From positions 7,577,001 through 7,641,000 of the forward strand of contig NC_046681.1 of NCBI RefSeq assembly GCF_009870125.1: a stretch of DNA of 64,000 bases, in the 5' to 3' direction. The stretch comes from Drosophila pseudoobscura. Taxonomy: Eukaryota; Arthropoda; Insecta; Diptera; Drosophilidae. Shown one piece after another: positions 38,901-51,561 of this stretch. A program made the position numbers and the translations under genes. A model generated the notes under the pieces. That model did no database searches and was not told where the DNA came from. It saw nothing but the letters and a program-made list of their open reading frames with translations. Numbering within the stretch: position 1 is the first letter of the stretch; each line of letters begins with the position of its first letter.

Positions 38901-40189
38901 CAGGAAGAGAGAGATCCTTTCAATGCAAGCGACGCTCTGCAATCCGGAATTCTGACTTGAATCCTTCGCAGAAGTAAGTGCTATCACCATTGCACAACTT
39001 CCCTTCCATCACATGCCAGGGACGCCATCTTATGCCATAAAACTTCTCGGTCTCGGTCTCGGTCTGGCAGCAGCTCGGCGTACACTATCCCCATCCAGAA
39101 GCGGTTATTTGCACCACAGCAAACAATGCAACACCGCAATGCTGGCTGCAACAGTAACGGCAACAGCGACCCAACTAGTACCCAGAAAGTTCTTAGAAAA
39201 GTTTGCCCTGTGGGGGGGGGCTGGGGCTTTTTATTTTCTCGCGCACATTTCACATTAGAGGAAAAACCCCAGAAAATTATGCAGCACAATATGAAATGCA
39301 TTTGAAAGACAAGTGAATCTTGTCAAGTGGCGTGCAGGGCTGGCAGACAGTACCCCCAGACAGTACAGAGCCTCGGCCGGGCCGAGCGGAGCGAAGCACT
39401 TGAGTTGGTGCTTTAATCAAAAGTCAAATATTTCATGCCATGCATCGGAATGAGGACTAGCCGGCTAGCCTCTGGAAGGCCTCCCATGGAGGGAGAAGCA
39501 TCTGCTGGCGGGATGCAAATGCAACCCGCACAATAGACGCCGCCGTCAACGCTCCGTCTCGCCTGTCTCCCGGCAAAAACTTTCGTTGCCTACAAATTTG
39601 AATACCCTAGAAATGTACAATAAAAGAGGATATTTTCCAGCATCCATCGAGAGCCAATCAGATGGTGATCTCCCGAAGGATAGAAAAACTCCTCTTGAAA
39701 CCCTTGAATATCTCAAGCTCCTCTCTGACTAGTGGGTACGAGTACAGTCGGGACTGTACTACTTTGCAATGGGATCAGAGTAAAACTGATGGCATATCCC
39801 GCATGCCTGCGCACTTGCAGCCACTCCGGATGACTCCTGCTGCTTGGCTCATGACTCCACTCCATTGCCGGTCGGACCGTCTGGTGGCTGCTTTCATGGA
39901 AATTACATTTTTGCATTGCCGTTGTCGTCGTCGCTTGCTACTCAAGTAAATGCAAATATTTCTCATTTCTCTAACGAAAATTGTCAAATGTATTCAAAAA
40001 TGTGCGCCGCATGCGAAATCTTTCTGAATATGTATGTGCCCCAGTGTCTATCCCCCCACTCTGGGCTCGAATTCCAATGCAAATAAGAGATGCACAGCTT
40101 TCAGCTCTTAAAATCACACAAAATTGGCTCTGGCCATACGAATCGCTGGGTTTCGAGGTTCAAGTGATGAATTTTAAACAAATTAAACG
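35945..40189. other. Non-coding stretch
   Basis: No gene was recognised. It contains a T17-like run near 36940-36958, a C18 run (38636-38653) next to a GT microsatellite (about 38580-38592) and GGGGGCTCTCT repeats near 38188-38235. Confidence 0.5.
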
Positions 40190-41070
40190 GATTTAGGGCC
40201 GAATGCACACGGCATTTATTCAATCTATGCTCAAATAAATTTTAATAATTATTTTGACCACTTGAAACGTCGCCCCCTACCCCCCACAAAAAAAAACAAT
40301 TTCGGATGCTATTCAAAATCCAAATTTGCGGCTTTGGTGGCTGACTTCTTTGGCGGGTCATGTCGAATTTTTAATTAAAATTTTAATTAAACTAATTGCC
40401 AGCCAGCCGCCATGCATACAGTTTTTAATCAATTAAAAAAGCCAAAGAGGAAGCCATTTGCTAATTTATTCAAGTAATTGCTGGCTAAACAGAAAAATCT
40501 GAGGCCATAAACGGCCTAAAAATAAAGGCAGTAAAAAAATAACAAAATCCCTGCATCCCAATATGATTTCCACGTGGGCCCACCTGGGCTCCCCAGTTAC
40601 GACTTTGGGCTCCAATTTATGGTAACCCTTTTTGGGGGGATTTCCGCTAAAAGGGTTTCAGTGTTGGGCCCGTGTATAATTATCGTAATTAAAACAGTTA
40701 AATGACTTTTTATGCAATTTAGTTTTAAGCCCTGTTCGGGAGTCCTTTCAATCTGGGGATTTGTAATATTTAATGTATTTTATTCGAGCCGAAAATATTT
40801 TGGGCTTAGCTTTGAAACTGTTGCGATTAATTTCAACTCAATTTATGATTATTTCCACACAATTACATATCGTAATTGATTCTGGCATTTGTTCTGGACC
40901 GATTGGAAAAACTATAATTGAGTGATATTTTTATTCGATTTATTATTCATTTCGTTCGGCATTCGTTGGGGTAGAAAAACAATCCAAGTCCAGCATAATG
41001 ACGGCATTACCGACTGTTTAAAAATGAATGCAAATTCGTATGTAATTAAATAAATTAATTAAGCGACCAG
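40190..41070. promoter_or_regulatory. AT-rich block with homeodomain and POU-type sites, candidate enhancer
   Basis: TTAATTAA occurs at 40371 and 40383, TAATTG follows at about 40393, AATCAATTAA lies near 40430 and two further TAATTA words lie near 41042-41060. ATGCAAAT, the POU octamer core, is at 41028-41035. The block lacks the simple repeats seen on both sides, which fits constraint. Identity as an enhancer is inference from composition. Confidence 0.25.
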
Positions 41071-42589
41071 ACGGCAAGACAAAAGGAAAATACTTGGCAC
41101 CGGACAACGGTCAGAAAATTAACCAGGGACTGAAACAACAAACAAAATTGTTGTCTTTAACAAATGGGAATTATCTGAAGAGCATAGACGTCTATAAACG
41201 CCAGATAAACCCCCTCAATCCAGACCTAATCAGTCCTCTAATATGTCCCTATGACCGATCATTAGATGACTTCTAGATGAAAGATATTACTCCTTTTTTA
41301 TGCCTTTGGCCATACCAAATGCCTCAAAGGAAAGAGCAATAGTTAGAAGCTGAAATAAGTGCACAACATATACTCAAATATATATATATATTTCATATAT
41401 ATTTTTATCAGCAAGTGTAAAATGAAATACGATAGATATTCAGCTTGTTTTGCACCCAAAAACATTGCCAAATGGCAAAATTTCAATATTCTTATTTATG
41501 ATATTCTGTTTCGCATTATTTATGGCCCCCAAAAGTATGTGTGTGGGGGGGGGAGTGCCTTGCTGGGTGCCACTTGCGGCACCGTATACCAAAAAATATT
41601 TACACTGCAGCGGCAATCCTTTGGCAAAGGATTGATACACATTTCTCATATTTTCGCACTCCGAAAAGCAATAAATATATTTCCCATGCAAATTCATATG
41701 GGATTGTTCCGTTATGCAGTTATAAATTTTCCGTTTTGACTTGTGTACAAACAAATTCAATTAATTTAAGAGATTTTTTCGAAAGTACAAATACATTTTT
41801 GTACGCTCTAGAAGTTTTTTCCCATAGACCAAAAGAAGGAACTACATGAAGAGACTTGTGTTCTCTTCTCAGAAAACAAGTAACCAATTCAATATTTAAT
41901 TTCACATAATTGGATTGTAGAGGAGCTAGAGAGAAGCACAGGCAGGAAAATACCTCATACTAAAATTGTAATAGTCGCCTGAACCTGAGCCAAAATTCAA
42001 ACTAAAATCTCAATGGAATATATCCGAAATTAGCTAATTTGTAATACAAATCTGGTGAGACTATAAATATTCTCTTTTAGATGAACTCCTCATAAACAAA
42101 CAGTGAATATATTTCCGACTTATCGCCCCCTCATCTGCACACAGTCTACGACTCTTATACGGGTTAGAGCCATCCCACAAGCCACCTACAAACTCGCAGT
42201 CCACACGGCCACAAAGGCAGCAACATTTTGTAGCTTTGCCACGGCTGTTGCACAGTGGCTCTGCGGCTGCCACTGGAGGGTTGGTGGTGGCTTGGCAGGC
42301 GCTGAATGGCAGTGGAGAGTCTGTTAACTGAGTATCTGCCAGATAGATAGATAGCAGTGCCTGTTAGCGGCGGTGTTTGGTTTCCTTACGACATGAGGTA
42401 ACAAGGAAAAAGATTGTATAAGTTTAATTCCCGATCAAAGGATAGTTTTCCGAGCGGATAGAACATGTCAGCTTTATTATTGATTTTCAGCAAAGTTTTT
42501 TGGGCGAAAAATAAAGAAAATTTCTAAGTTTCAGACTTAGAAGCATATGTACATACACTCAGAGAAAAATTGCATGATAAAAGGAAACT
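41071..42589. other. Non-coding stretch
   Basis: No gene was recognised. There is an AT dinucleotide run near 41375-41405 and a short G run near 41545-41552. Nothing else stands out. Confidence 0.45.
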
Positions 42590-43000
42590 TACCCTTCTTT
42601 CAATGAAATACAATTTAGCTTTTTTAGAAATTAATTAAAAGTCAATTTTACTTCACTATAAATGTATTTTAATCGAAATTTAATTAAATTAATTGAATAA
42701 AAACTTTAAAATGTATATAAAGTGCTTTAAAATTTAAATTAAATTATTTAAATAAAAACTTTAAAATTAATATAAAATAAATAAATTTTCATTAAACACG
42801 AAATTAAATTTAATTAATTCAATAAAAACTTTAAAAAGAATATATAATGTATAAATTTGCATTTAGCATCGAAATTAAAATGTATATAAAATACATGTAT
42901 AAATTTTCATTAAAAAAATAATTAAATTGAGTTAATTAAATGCAACATAATTTAAAATTCATTTTAAAAAAATAAAAATTAAAGAATAAAAAAAGAATTT
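42590..43000. repeat. AT-rich block with repeated AATAAAAACTTTAAAA phrase
   Basis: The phrase AATAAAAACTTTAAAA occurs near 42698, 42752 and 42821 (the last ends AAAAAGAA). Each copy is preceded by AAATT/TTAATT words and followed by TATATAAA-like words. This suggests a decayed tandem array of about 55-70 bp units. Confidence 0.6.
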
Positions 43001-46000
43001 GCAAGAAATATATTTAACCTTAGTATCTTTAGATTTTTAGATGAAATATTTTCAGATCAAAGGTGAAAAAACATTCTTTTTAAAATTCACACTCCATGGG
43101 CATACATTTTCAAATCTAATATCGATTCATAGGGCTTCATATTTCTCTGGGTGTGCTCGAATACATATGTATGTATATTCGAACTCTTGAATGTGCATGT
43201 GGATAAGCCAATTATTGATGATTTTTAAGTGGCAGACCAAACTGTCCGCATATCAAGCTAGACATTTCAATATTTCAGCTCCATCTGTCTGTCAATCAAC
43301 ATGAATGAGAATGAGAATGAGAACGAGACACTTTTATTTGCCCCATCCTTTGCTCCCGCCGCCGCCCTTTCCGATGCCGAGCATCGTACGGAGTTGTGTT
43401 GTGTCCCCGGCGGATACAAGGGCTCAGCTTTTGAGCTCAGGCTAGGCCTCCATCCGTCACGGTCCTCCGATCAAATTGAATTGACATGTGTGACTCGGTT
43501 TGCATTTCAGAATTTGGAAAATGTCTGCTCTGGTCGGGTCTGGCCTGGCCTGGCTAGTCCCTAGGCCAAAATGAGCAAATGCCAAAATGGCAAATGGAGG
43601 GCGTGTCTTTGAGTCTCTCTGTGTCCGTCCCTGTGAATGAGTCATGTAGCCGGCCGGAGCTTTAAGTTGCCAAGTGAACGAACTCCGGCCGCAATAAATT
43701 TCAAATTGAACCGAAACTAAGGAATTGCCTGCCTGCTTCTGCACTTAAGTTTACTTCTGCCCCTTATAGAGTCAACACAATCAAATCAGTGTGCCCGGGC
43801 CCGGGCTGCGGTGGTCCGGAGTCCCGCCCACCCCCATCTCTCCGCCTCTTGGTCTCCCGGTCTCTCTGGTGATTGTAAGTTCGATTGCACTGCGTTTATT
43901 TGCGGAGACTCCACTGCAAAAGTCAATTGACTCAATAAATTATTTTTAAAGCAATCAAAGCTACTTCTGCGACAAAAATGCAATCGAAAACTTTGGTATT
44001 TTACGTCTTTGGAGAATTTTCCTACCACTACTAGCTGCCACAAGCCACTAGCCACTATACACACACGTCATACATCTTCCAAGTGTGGAAGTGCCTCAGG
44101 CCAAGGCAGGACGAGAGAGTGGAGCTCCATTTTGGAATTTATTTAATTTTGTGTGTTCTGCCAATTGTGCCAATGGCAGGTGTATTTGGTTTAAGATTTG
44201 TATTCGAGGAAAAAGGCTGTAGAGGCAGGTAGGAAAAAGGAGCTAGGGGCCAGCAGCCCGTTTCTTTGAGGACCAATTGGGCGACCATCTGGATCGAAGG
44301 CGCTGTCTCCCTTCAGCGATGAAGATGGAATATTCAGCAAGTCCCATGGAATCTCTTCACTGAAAGGGATGCATTTTAATGGCCTTCCCTTGGCCTTCTT
44401 TTCTGCTTCTATATAAATGAGGCCTTCCAAAACTGACGCCTCCAGCAGGTCTCCCACAATTTAGATAGCAATAAGATACAGGAGACTAGCCAGAGCTATT
44501 TTACTATTTTACCATTTATTTTTCATGAAAATATGAGGACAGGTGTCATATTTTGGTCCACAAATATCTTCTGAGGGTTCAAATGTCTATCTTTTTGCTG
44601 GCATCTGTACATATTTATGTCTAAGCTGGTTAAAAGTCATAAACTCTGGCTATGCTGTGGCGTTAAAATCCTTCAAATGAAGCCCAAAAATATTAATTTC
44701 AAATTAAAATCCACTTGGCAAACACTCAAAACACAGATTCAGCTTTCGGAGACGTTTAATTAAATTGAAATCAATTCGGGCAGAAACGAAGACACATCGA
44801 AGAGCTGTCCGGCGAGTTGTCATTTGTGGCAGAGACGAGCAATGTGAAGTATTTTCAATTATTACCAGGCAGCGACTGGGACTGCGACTGGGACTGGGAC
44901 TGCGACTGGGACTGGGAGTAGGCCTCCCAAGTGAAATTAGCCAAATTATGGAGGCAAACAGGGGCAGAGCCGACAAGTCGGCTTGTTTGCGCTTAAAATT
45001 TAATTTCACGCACAATTGAGTCCATGCATAATTTTGGTCTGGGTGATAAATTATTGCTATTATTGCACACGGAGGAGGCGCCACACCGCACCGCACACAC
45101 AAACCCATAACTGACCAAGCCATGCCACAATGTGTTGCAGGGAGCAGGCAGCAGGGAGCAGGGATACGGGCAAAATAATGACCCTTCCTGGTTGCTGGCT
45201 CTGGCGCTGGTTTGCTCGTTGGCTGCGTTCATTAATTCGCTGCCATAAAACCAGGGCCAGGGGCATATTTCGCCTTGCCTCGGAATTTGCATACTTTCTG
45301 GGTGGAGAGAGGCAGGCACCTGTTACCGCGCTGCACTGCACTGCCCTGCACGACTCCACCCGACTCGAGGATCCTGCCCAGACGCCTACAACACATGTCT
45401 GCTCATAATTAATGTGTAAATTGTAAAGCCTCGCCAGCCCCCCGTCCTTCCCCTGTTGAAAAGGTGGCCCTGCTCCATTGTGGCTCGGCAACGGGAAAGT
45501 GCGGCTCCTGGCCTCCTAGTTAATGCAAAAACCAGGCACCCAAACATCCCAAAATGCGTGGTGACGTTGGCCAATACTTAATTGCATTTATGTACTGCAG
45601 ATTCACCTGTCGACGGGCGGCAGAACGAGCATTCGAAGGGCTTAACTAGGGTCCCCTCTAGATCGGTTATTTTGGGAAAGAAACAATAGATTTGGGGCCA
45701 CAAAAGTACACAGTATACGTCGGAGGGGATGTCTCTCAGTTGTGGAACTATTCGCTGAAGAATTTCACAGATTTTCTAATGGGGAAACGGCTTTCCAAAC
45801 TCCAGGCAGGCGGGAGGAACTCAAGTAGATACAGAAATGCGAGGATCTAAGAGTGCAACAGAACCATTAAGGAAGGCCAGCAATATCTTTGGGACTTTAA
45901 AAAAGATCCAACCGATGGTGCTATAGAGAGACCTGGCTTTCATATGAGATAAATGGGACTTTCAAACGCCCTTTTACTTCTATGAAATATGCCCTAGTAT

Positions 46001-48940
46001 TGGCGATACATATAAGAACTTATTACCTTTCGATGCCTTACAATTCACGGGTAATTCCACCATGCCTGAGGGTCACAATCGGGGCTGTTCTCTCAGGTGT
46101 AAAAGGCATTGTAGCATGGATTTTCGAATATATAATTCATAGAAAACCAGTGAGGGGGTTCAATGGGGTTCAATGGGGTTCAAACATGCTTCAGCAGGCA
46201 CTAATTTTATAATTTACTTTACAAATACAGTGGATATTGTGAATGTTTAACCAACACGGAAGGCTTTGCCTAAACCAGATCAAAAGTCAATGCAAACATG
46301 GATAATTCCTCGGCATTACCTATAGCTAAAGGCCTACAAATAATGGAGAAAGAAATACTCTTTCGAGTCCACCGAACTATTCTCGTATGTAGGTTATTCA
46401 GATGTTGATGGCTTTGTCTGGCGGATCTTTTGAGAGAGGGGCAAAATGGAATTGTCGTCTGCAGCAGGCAGGACCTTTTTGACATGAGCTCGAGAGTCTG
46501 GTCTATTGTGCCCCACATGGCCCAGGAGCCCGGCACTGGCACTGGCACTGGCGCTGCCATTAGTGAGATTAAAACTATGACCAAAGCGAAATGCTCACAA
46601 GGGGCACAATGTCGCAGAGCTTTGGCTTTGTTTCAGGCCAAACAATGGGCTCGCAGGCTCTCAGTATCTCTCGCAGTGACGCAATGCGTACATTGTTCGC
46701 TTTCGGACAACAGAAGGGGTCTGGGCAGGACGAGGGGGGAGGGGGGGGGGGGGGGGGGGCGCATTGAAAAAGATATATTGCTCACTAATGCAAACATCCA
46801 TAACAAAACCAGTTGACACAAATGCAGCGACCCCTCTGCCCCTCTGCCCCCCTGGTATCTTGAGTGAATTTGCAAATCGTCCTTCTAATCCGTGCTTTGT
46901 TCGCTTTGGCAGGCATTCATTGGGAATTCTTCCAATAGTTCCACATGCAATTTATTTAACAATAGTCTGCTGGCCAATCGAATAATCAATTCATTGCAAA
47001 CAGGCTCTTATTGGAAGGCAGTAAGCCGCTGTTTTGGAAGGATATCAGTCAGTGATAGTCTCCCTTTTTTGCCTAACTGGGGGTGCTGGAGTTTCAGCAC
47101 CTTCTTCTGGCCCAAACCACTCCATACCTTTGCGAATCGAATCACTGAGGTCTTTGGAGGTCTTTGGACCTCCTTTAGGACCAATTTCTTGCTTCTTTAA
47201 GGGACTTTAAGGGACCAAAATTGCACGCCTAATGCGGTCTAGGGCCTGCTGCCTGACTTAAGCGTATTCCAAATATGAGCACCCAGGTCTGGCTTTTGTA
47301 ATTAAATTTAATTTTCACCTCTTCCACTTAAAGGAGAGCAAAAGTTCTTTGAACCGCGTGAGGCACTCCAGAGGAGCCTTTATTGTGGTGACTTTGAAGG
47401 TGGAAACAGGGGGGGGGGGGGGGGGGGGGGGAGGCTGAAGAAACACGTATATTTCTAGGATACTTTGCTGCGGTTTTCCACCAAGTTTTTGGGTTATTTA
47501 TGCTTTGTACTTTGATTTTGCCTGGAAAGATGCGGCAATATTTTAGGTTTTTGGCTGGATGAAATATTTCACAATCCGCCGGGCCCTTGTAAAAGCACAA
47601 TCAAATGGTTCTCATATCTCACGTAAAACTCGTCGGAGCGTTTCAATAAATCCAAGTGGAATAAAAGACGAAGGGCACTCTGTCAAAGAAGGAGATGCCC
47701 TGGGATGTCCCGACGAAAGAGTGGACCTGCATTGTGTGTGTTTTGCTCGGCAATATGGTCACAGCAGTTTTATTAAATTCCTACAAAGGTTTCGCTGCTC
47801 TTTCTTGCCAAAGAAAAAGGCAATAAAAATCATTTAACAAAGTCAAACAACAATAAAAATTAAACTTTGCCGTCAACACAACGGAAAAGAGCAGAAAAGA
47901 GCCCGACATCAGCAGCCAAGCGGAAAAGTACGCCAAAGTACACAACGGGGCACAAAATTAAATAATAAATACTCGTAATACTGCAGCGCATAGAAAACCC
48001 GGGGAAAGCCGGCGAAAGCCTGGGCAAAAGTTTTTCGCAAATTAATTTTCAAATGTGAAATCTGGCAGGCAGCTCTCATGTGAGTGTTGAACCGGCCCCA
48101 GGACCAAGCGATTTATTATGTCACGGCCCGTCAGTCAGTCACAGAGAGAGAGAGGGGGAGAGAGGGAGAGGGGGAGGGGAAGGGGGAGAGGGAGAGACTC
48201 TCACATCATCATAAATCAATCCATTTGATGAGAATCAGCAGGGGTAGCAGAACGAATTTAATTACACTTAAGCAGCAGGACTCAACTCGAAATCGTCACA
48301 CACTCCCTCCCCCACAGCCCCTTACCCCAGAACGGGCAGCAAATAATTCCCTGTCGTTCTAACCACTTCGATCCGATTCCGACTGCAATTCAATATTGCT
48401 AAGTGCTCGGAGAACTGGGCTGGGCCATGACTTGACAAAAGGTAGGCACACAACACAGCTGAAAGTTTGTCTTTGTCGTTAGTCCGGTATTGGTTTTGAT
48501 TTGAAAGGCTCCGATAAACCGATTGCTGTTAGTTGAGGTATTGCAAATTTACAGATTCTGCTACAGATTACACATCCCCTTCCCCTTCCCCCCAACCCAC
48601 CAACCCCCCCTTTGCCCATGGCCATGGGTTTGCCTTCAGTTTGTGCCCTGATTTATTTTTGCCCACAAACGAGTATATTGGCAGCATTCTCTTTGCAAAT
48701 GTCATGAAATAGATTGCCAGAGCCTCGGTGCTCGCTCGTATATCGAGACGAAACACAGAAGTATTCTTCTGCTGTGGTTTTGCTCCTCCTTTGAGACTTT
48801 GATTGATTAATTCCTTTTCATTATTACATTTTACATATAAATATAGGTACGTCCAGCAGCTGCCATTCACGAGGGAATCAATTCCTGCTGCTGTAGGCTT
48901 GTTCTTGGCATTGGCCTGGAGATCTTTCTAGAGGGACTTT
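43001..48940. other. Non-coding stretch with long G runs
   Basis: No gene was recognised. It includes a GGGACT/GCGACT hexamer array (44871-44918), a GGCACT array (about 46530-46552), a G19 run (46741-46759), a G23 run (47409-47431) and GA/GGGGA-rich sequence (about 48140-48200). Confidence 0.5.
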
Positions 48941-49117
48941 GGGGAACTTTTTTCCTCATTCTAGAGGTCGATGAGGATCATGTGGCTGTGGCTTCTCCTC
49001 TGAAGAGGCCTTAATGAGGCTGGTGGAAAAGCTTAAAGAATCATTTCCCACCACCTTAAAGGATGGGGAACTCTTTTCCTCATTCTAGAGGTCGATGAGG
49101 ATCATGTGGCTGTGGCT
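48941..49117. repeat. 53-bp direct repeat, 124-bp period
   Basis: The segments 48941-48993 and 49065-49117 are almost identical; both carry CTCATTCTAGAGGTCGATGA and CATGTGGCTGTGGCT. Similar words in the spacer (RAGGCCTTAATGAGGCTGG against ACCTTAGGCTGG further right) suggest duplication of a segment of about 124 bp that has since diverged outside this core. Confidence 0.85.
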
Positions 49118-50914
49118 CTGCTGGTCGGATCTCTACTTCTCCCCGAAAGAGACCTTCAAAGACCTTAGGCTGGCGGTAGTGCGTGGCAAATCATTTTGGC
49201 TTTCCTGCCAGAGACCAAAGGAGAGGGCCACCCGTTGGTAGAACCATTTCAAAGCCCTGCCGGAGCTCTTTGCCCAGCTGATCTTTGCCGAAGGGGAGGC
49301 GTGGGCTTACTGGCAGACTTGACTGACTTTTCTGGACAGAAGTCTAGAGGCTCTTGTGGCTCCTGTGGCTCCACACCACCGTCCACGCCTAGCAATTGGC
49401 ATCGAGCTTTGCTGTCTTTGATGGAAGAGGTCTGGTCAGGACGGACACGATCGTAGAGGCGGTCAAGCATCAAGCATTTCCATACAAAAAAGACACCAAG
49501 CTTGTCCTATATTATACAAAATTCTGCCTTTTGGAAGGTCTAACAGAAGTGGAAGACATAAATTGTTTAAGAGGTGGACGTTCCATCTCCGCGGGCAGCA
49601 CCAGTAGATCATTTAGAGTCTTGAGGTGTTAAGCCAAAATCGAATTTTCTTCTGAATCATCGCCACAGATACCACCTGACTCTAGACGACAAAATCTCGT
49701 TGCAAAATCTATTAAAATAAGTTGAAATTGAAAAGCAGACATACTTTCATTTACTTTAACACCAATTTCCTACAATCGTATGTGTGTAAAATCAGTCGCA
49801 TTCCATCATGTCCCCAGAGTTGCCAAAGTATTAACATATTCGAAAAACCAATCAATGAACTAGAAACGCATTCGCAAGAAATTCAAATTACTTTGGGCGA
49901 ACCCCCCCCTCCCCCAGCCCACACCCTCATTGGGTGGAATTCCATTTCGATGGAAAGCCACACGAACTACTTGGAGTATTCGGGCTGCCGGCGGCACCCC
50001 ACCTCCCCCACCTTTTTGATGAAACATGTAAAATGCAAACGAGTTTTTTATCACGCACACACAACATTCGGGGGCGCTGCTCGTGCAATTACACTTTCAA
50101 GGAAGCAAATACTCTGCGAAAGGAAGCAGGTTCAGGCACTCGCTTTTGGGAGGGTGGAGCAGGGGCAGGGACTGGAGCCAGTCCTAAGTTTGTCATGCGA
50201 AAATCATACAAACTTGGTTTTCGTGTGCTCGCGAAAGTAATTGAGGCGGAAATCCCTAATTGGCACCTTCAAGTCAGCCTCGACTACGAGGACCAGGACC
50301 AGGACCAGGACGGGGACGCAGGACCACGACGACAGCGTCGACAAAAAGAAATCGCGGCAGCCATAGATGAAGGAGCAGCCATAGATGAAAACTTGCCACC
50401 CATTCGCCCGTTCCCGTTCGCCCGGGAGGTGGTGCCCCACGTAGCCCCATGCAAATGGGAAAACTTTGCTCATCAGCGCACACAAATTGAGTGAAATTAT
50501 CAGTTCAAGTGAAATTTACACTTGGCTGTTGTCGCCTGTCGCCACTGCTCGAATATGCAAATATAATTCTGTCCATCCTTCTGGGGCTCTGATTCAGCTA
50601 AGCCCCAAATCCAATTAAACAGAGACTAAATGCTGCCAAAAAAAAATAAAGAAAGGCAGAGACATGTGTGCAATGCTTTCGCACTCCCACGAACATCTGG
50701 CAAGGGCGTTACCCAGCAGATTAATGGCCAACGGAGGGGCTCGGTGCCAAGAAAGCGGCAACATATGCTGAATGGTTTCCACTTGGTGCCGCCAAGATCT
50801 AAAGCAGGCCAACCAGATGGTAGACGCCCTTGCGAGACACTTCAATGGCCCAAAGCCACGACGTTTTATGGCCTAATGCTAGTGAGGTTTCAACGAATGA
50901 ATACAGAATATTAT
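49118..50914. other. Non-coding stretch
   Basis: No gene was recognised. A GGACCA hexamer run lies near 50290-50312. The open frame at 49934-50494 has mixed composition and crosses that repeat; I do not regard it as a gene. Confidence 0.45.
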
Positions 50915-50924
50915 GGGGAAAACT
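50915..50924 (+). promoter_or_regulatory. Possible second NF-kB-like site
   Basis: GGGGAAAACT resembles a Rel-family half-site (GGGGAAA) but departs from the strict consensus at its 3' end. It lies 71 bp upstream of the stronger site at 50986 and about 260 bp before the start codon of the secreted peptide gene. Confidence 0.3.
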
Positions 50925-50985
50925 ATAGTCATTAAACAGTAGTCGTTGATCAGCATACGCCTCATGGGAGGGGGGGGGCCTCACT

Positions 50986-50995
50986 GGGAATTTTC
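50986..50995 (+). promoter_or_regulatory. NF-kB/Relish-type site upstream of the secreted peptide gene
   Basis: GGGAATTTTC matches the published Relish consensus GGGRAYYYYY at every position. It lies 46 bp upstream of a TATA box and within 200 bp of the start codon, where kB sites of fly immune-peptide genes are usually found. Rel sites bind Relish, Dif or Dorsal downstream of the Imd and Toll pathways. Occupancy is inferred. Confidence 0.5.
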
Positions 50996-51040
50996 AAAGT
51001 TCTAAACTGAGAAATTTCAATGAATCAGACGAATCATCAA

Positions 51041-51047
51041 TATAAAA
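51041..51047 (+). promoter_or_regulatory. TATA box of the secreted peptide gene
   Basis: TATAAAA lies 134 bp upstream of the ATG. A start site about 30 bp downstream would fall near 51070, in a GA-rich tract, giving a 5' UTR of about 105 bp. TATA-type promoters are common in inducible fly genes and uncommon in housekeeping ones. Confidence 0.6.
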
Positions 51048-51174
51048 ACCTGCTCTTAAGCTGCATTCCCGAGAGAGAGAGAGAGATCAAGAGCTTTGGC
51101 ACTGACTGGTGGCGATAGACCTCGCCTCAATAGAACTCTAACCCTCGGATCAGTTGGATCGGTTTACTGCCACA

Positions 51175-51561
51175 ATGCGGAGTCTACGGAGACTCGGATT
51201 ACTCCTCATCGTGTACACGTTCACAGCTCTCGTCTCCCCTGGCAGTTCCATTGTCAGTAAGGTTTACTTTCCCAGTATTTTATGGCTTGACTTATAATTC
51301 GGCTCTATTACAGATCCCCGACCAAAGCCCACGTATCAGCCCGACTTTGTGTTTCCCTCAGTGCCCGAACACGACCGTCGACGACTGCCCATCTGGGGGT
51401 TAAGCCTATACGACCTTAGCACTGGATCCAGTAACCAGAGGCTGAAACGACAAATGCAGCCAACGAGCTCTGTTTTTGAATTGGAAAGCACAGACAGAGC
51501 TTCAGTAGAAGCCAGCCCAAGAGCGGCCAGGGCAAAGACTACTCCCAGAAACCATAACTAA
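51175..51561 (+). CDS. Small secreted peptide precursor, two exons, possibly immune-inducible
   Basis: Exons are 51175-51256 and 51314-51561; the 57-bp intron begins GTAAGG and ends TTACAG, and the join restores frame (110 codons with stop, 109 residues). The ATG context is CCACAATG. Residues 1-25 form a signal peptide: Arg-rich start (MRSLRR), hydrophobic core LGLLLIVYTFTALV, then SPGSS. The mature part begins near NPRPKPTYQP (28-37), Pro-rich and reminiscent of the proline-rich starts of several fly antimicrobial precursors. RRR (49-51) and KR (72-73) are possible furin-type processing sites and could release a middle peptide of about 20-45 residues. No cysteines are present, so it would not be a disulfide peptide. 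I cannot match it to a named gene. The TATA box and kB-type site upstream suggest a fat-body immune-induced product; this is inference. Confidence 0.7.

Noticed and set aside
44191-44457. 88-codon minus-strand frame with mixed composition
   Set aside because: No recognised family, no promoter motifs and no exon partner; likely chance.
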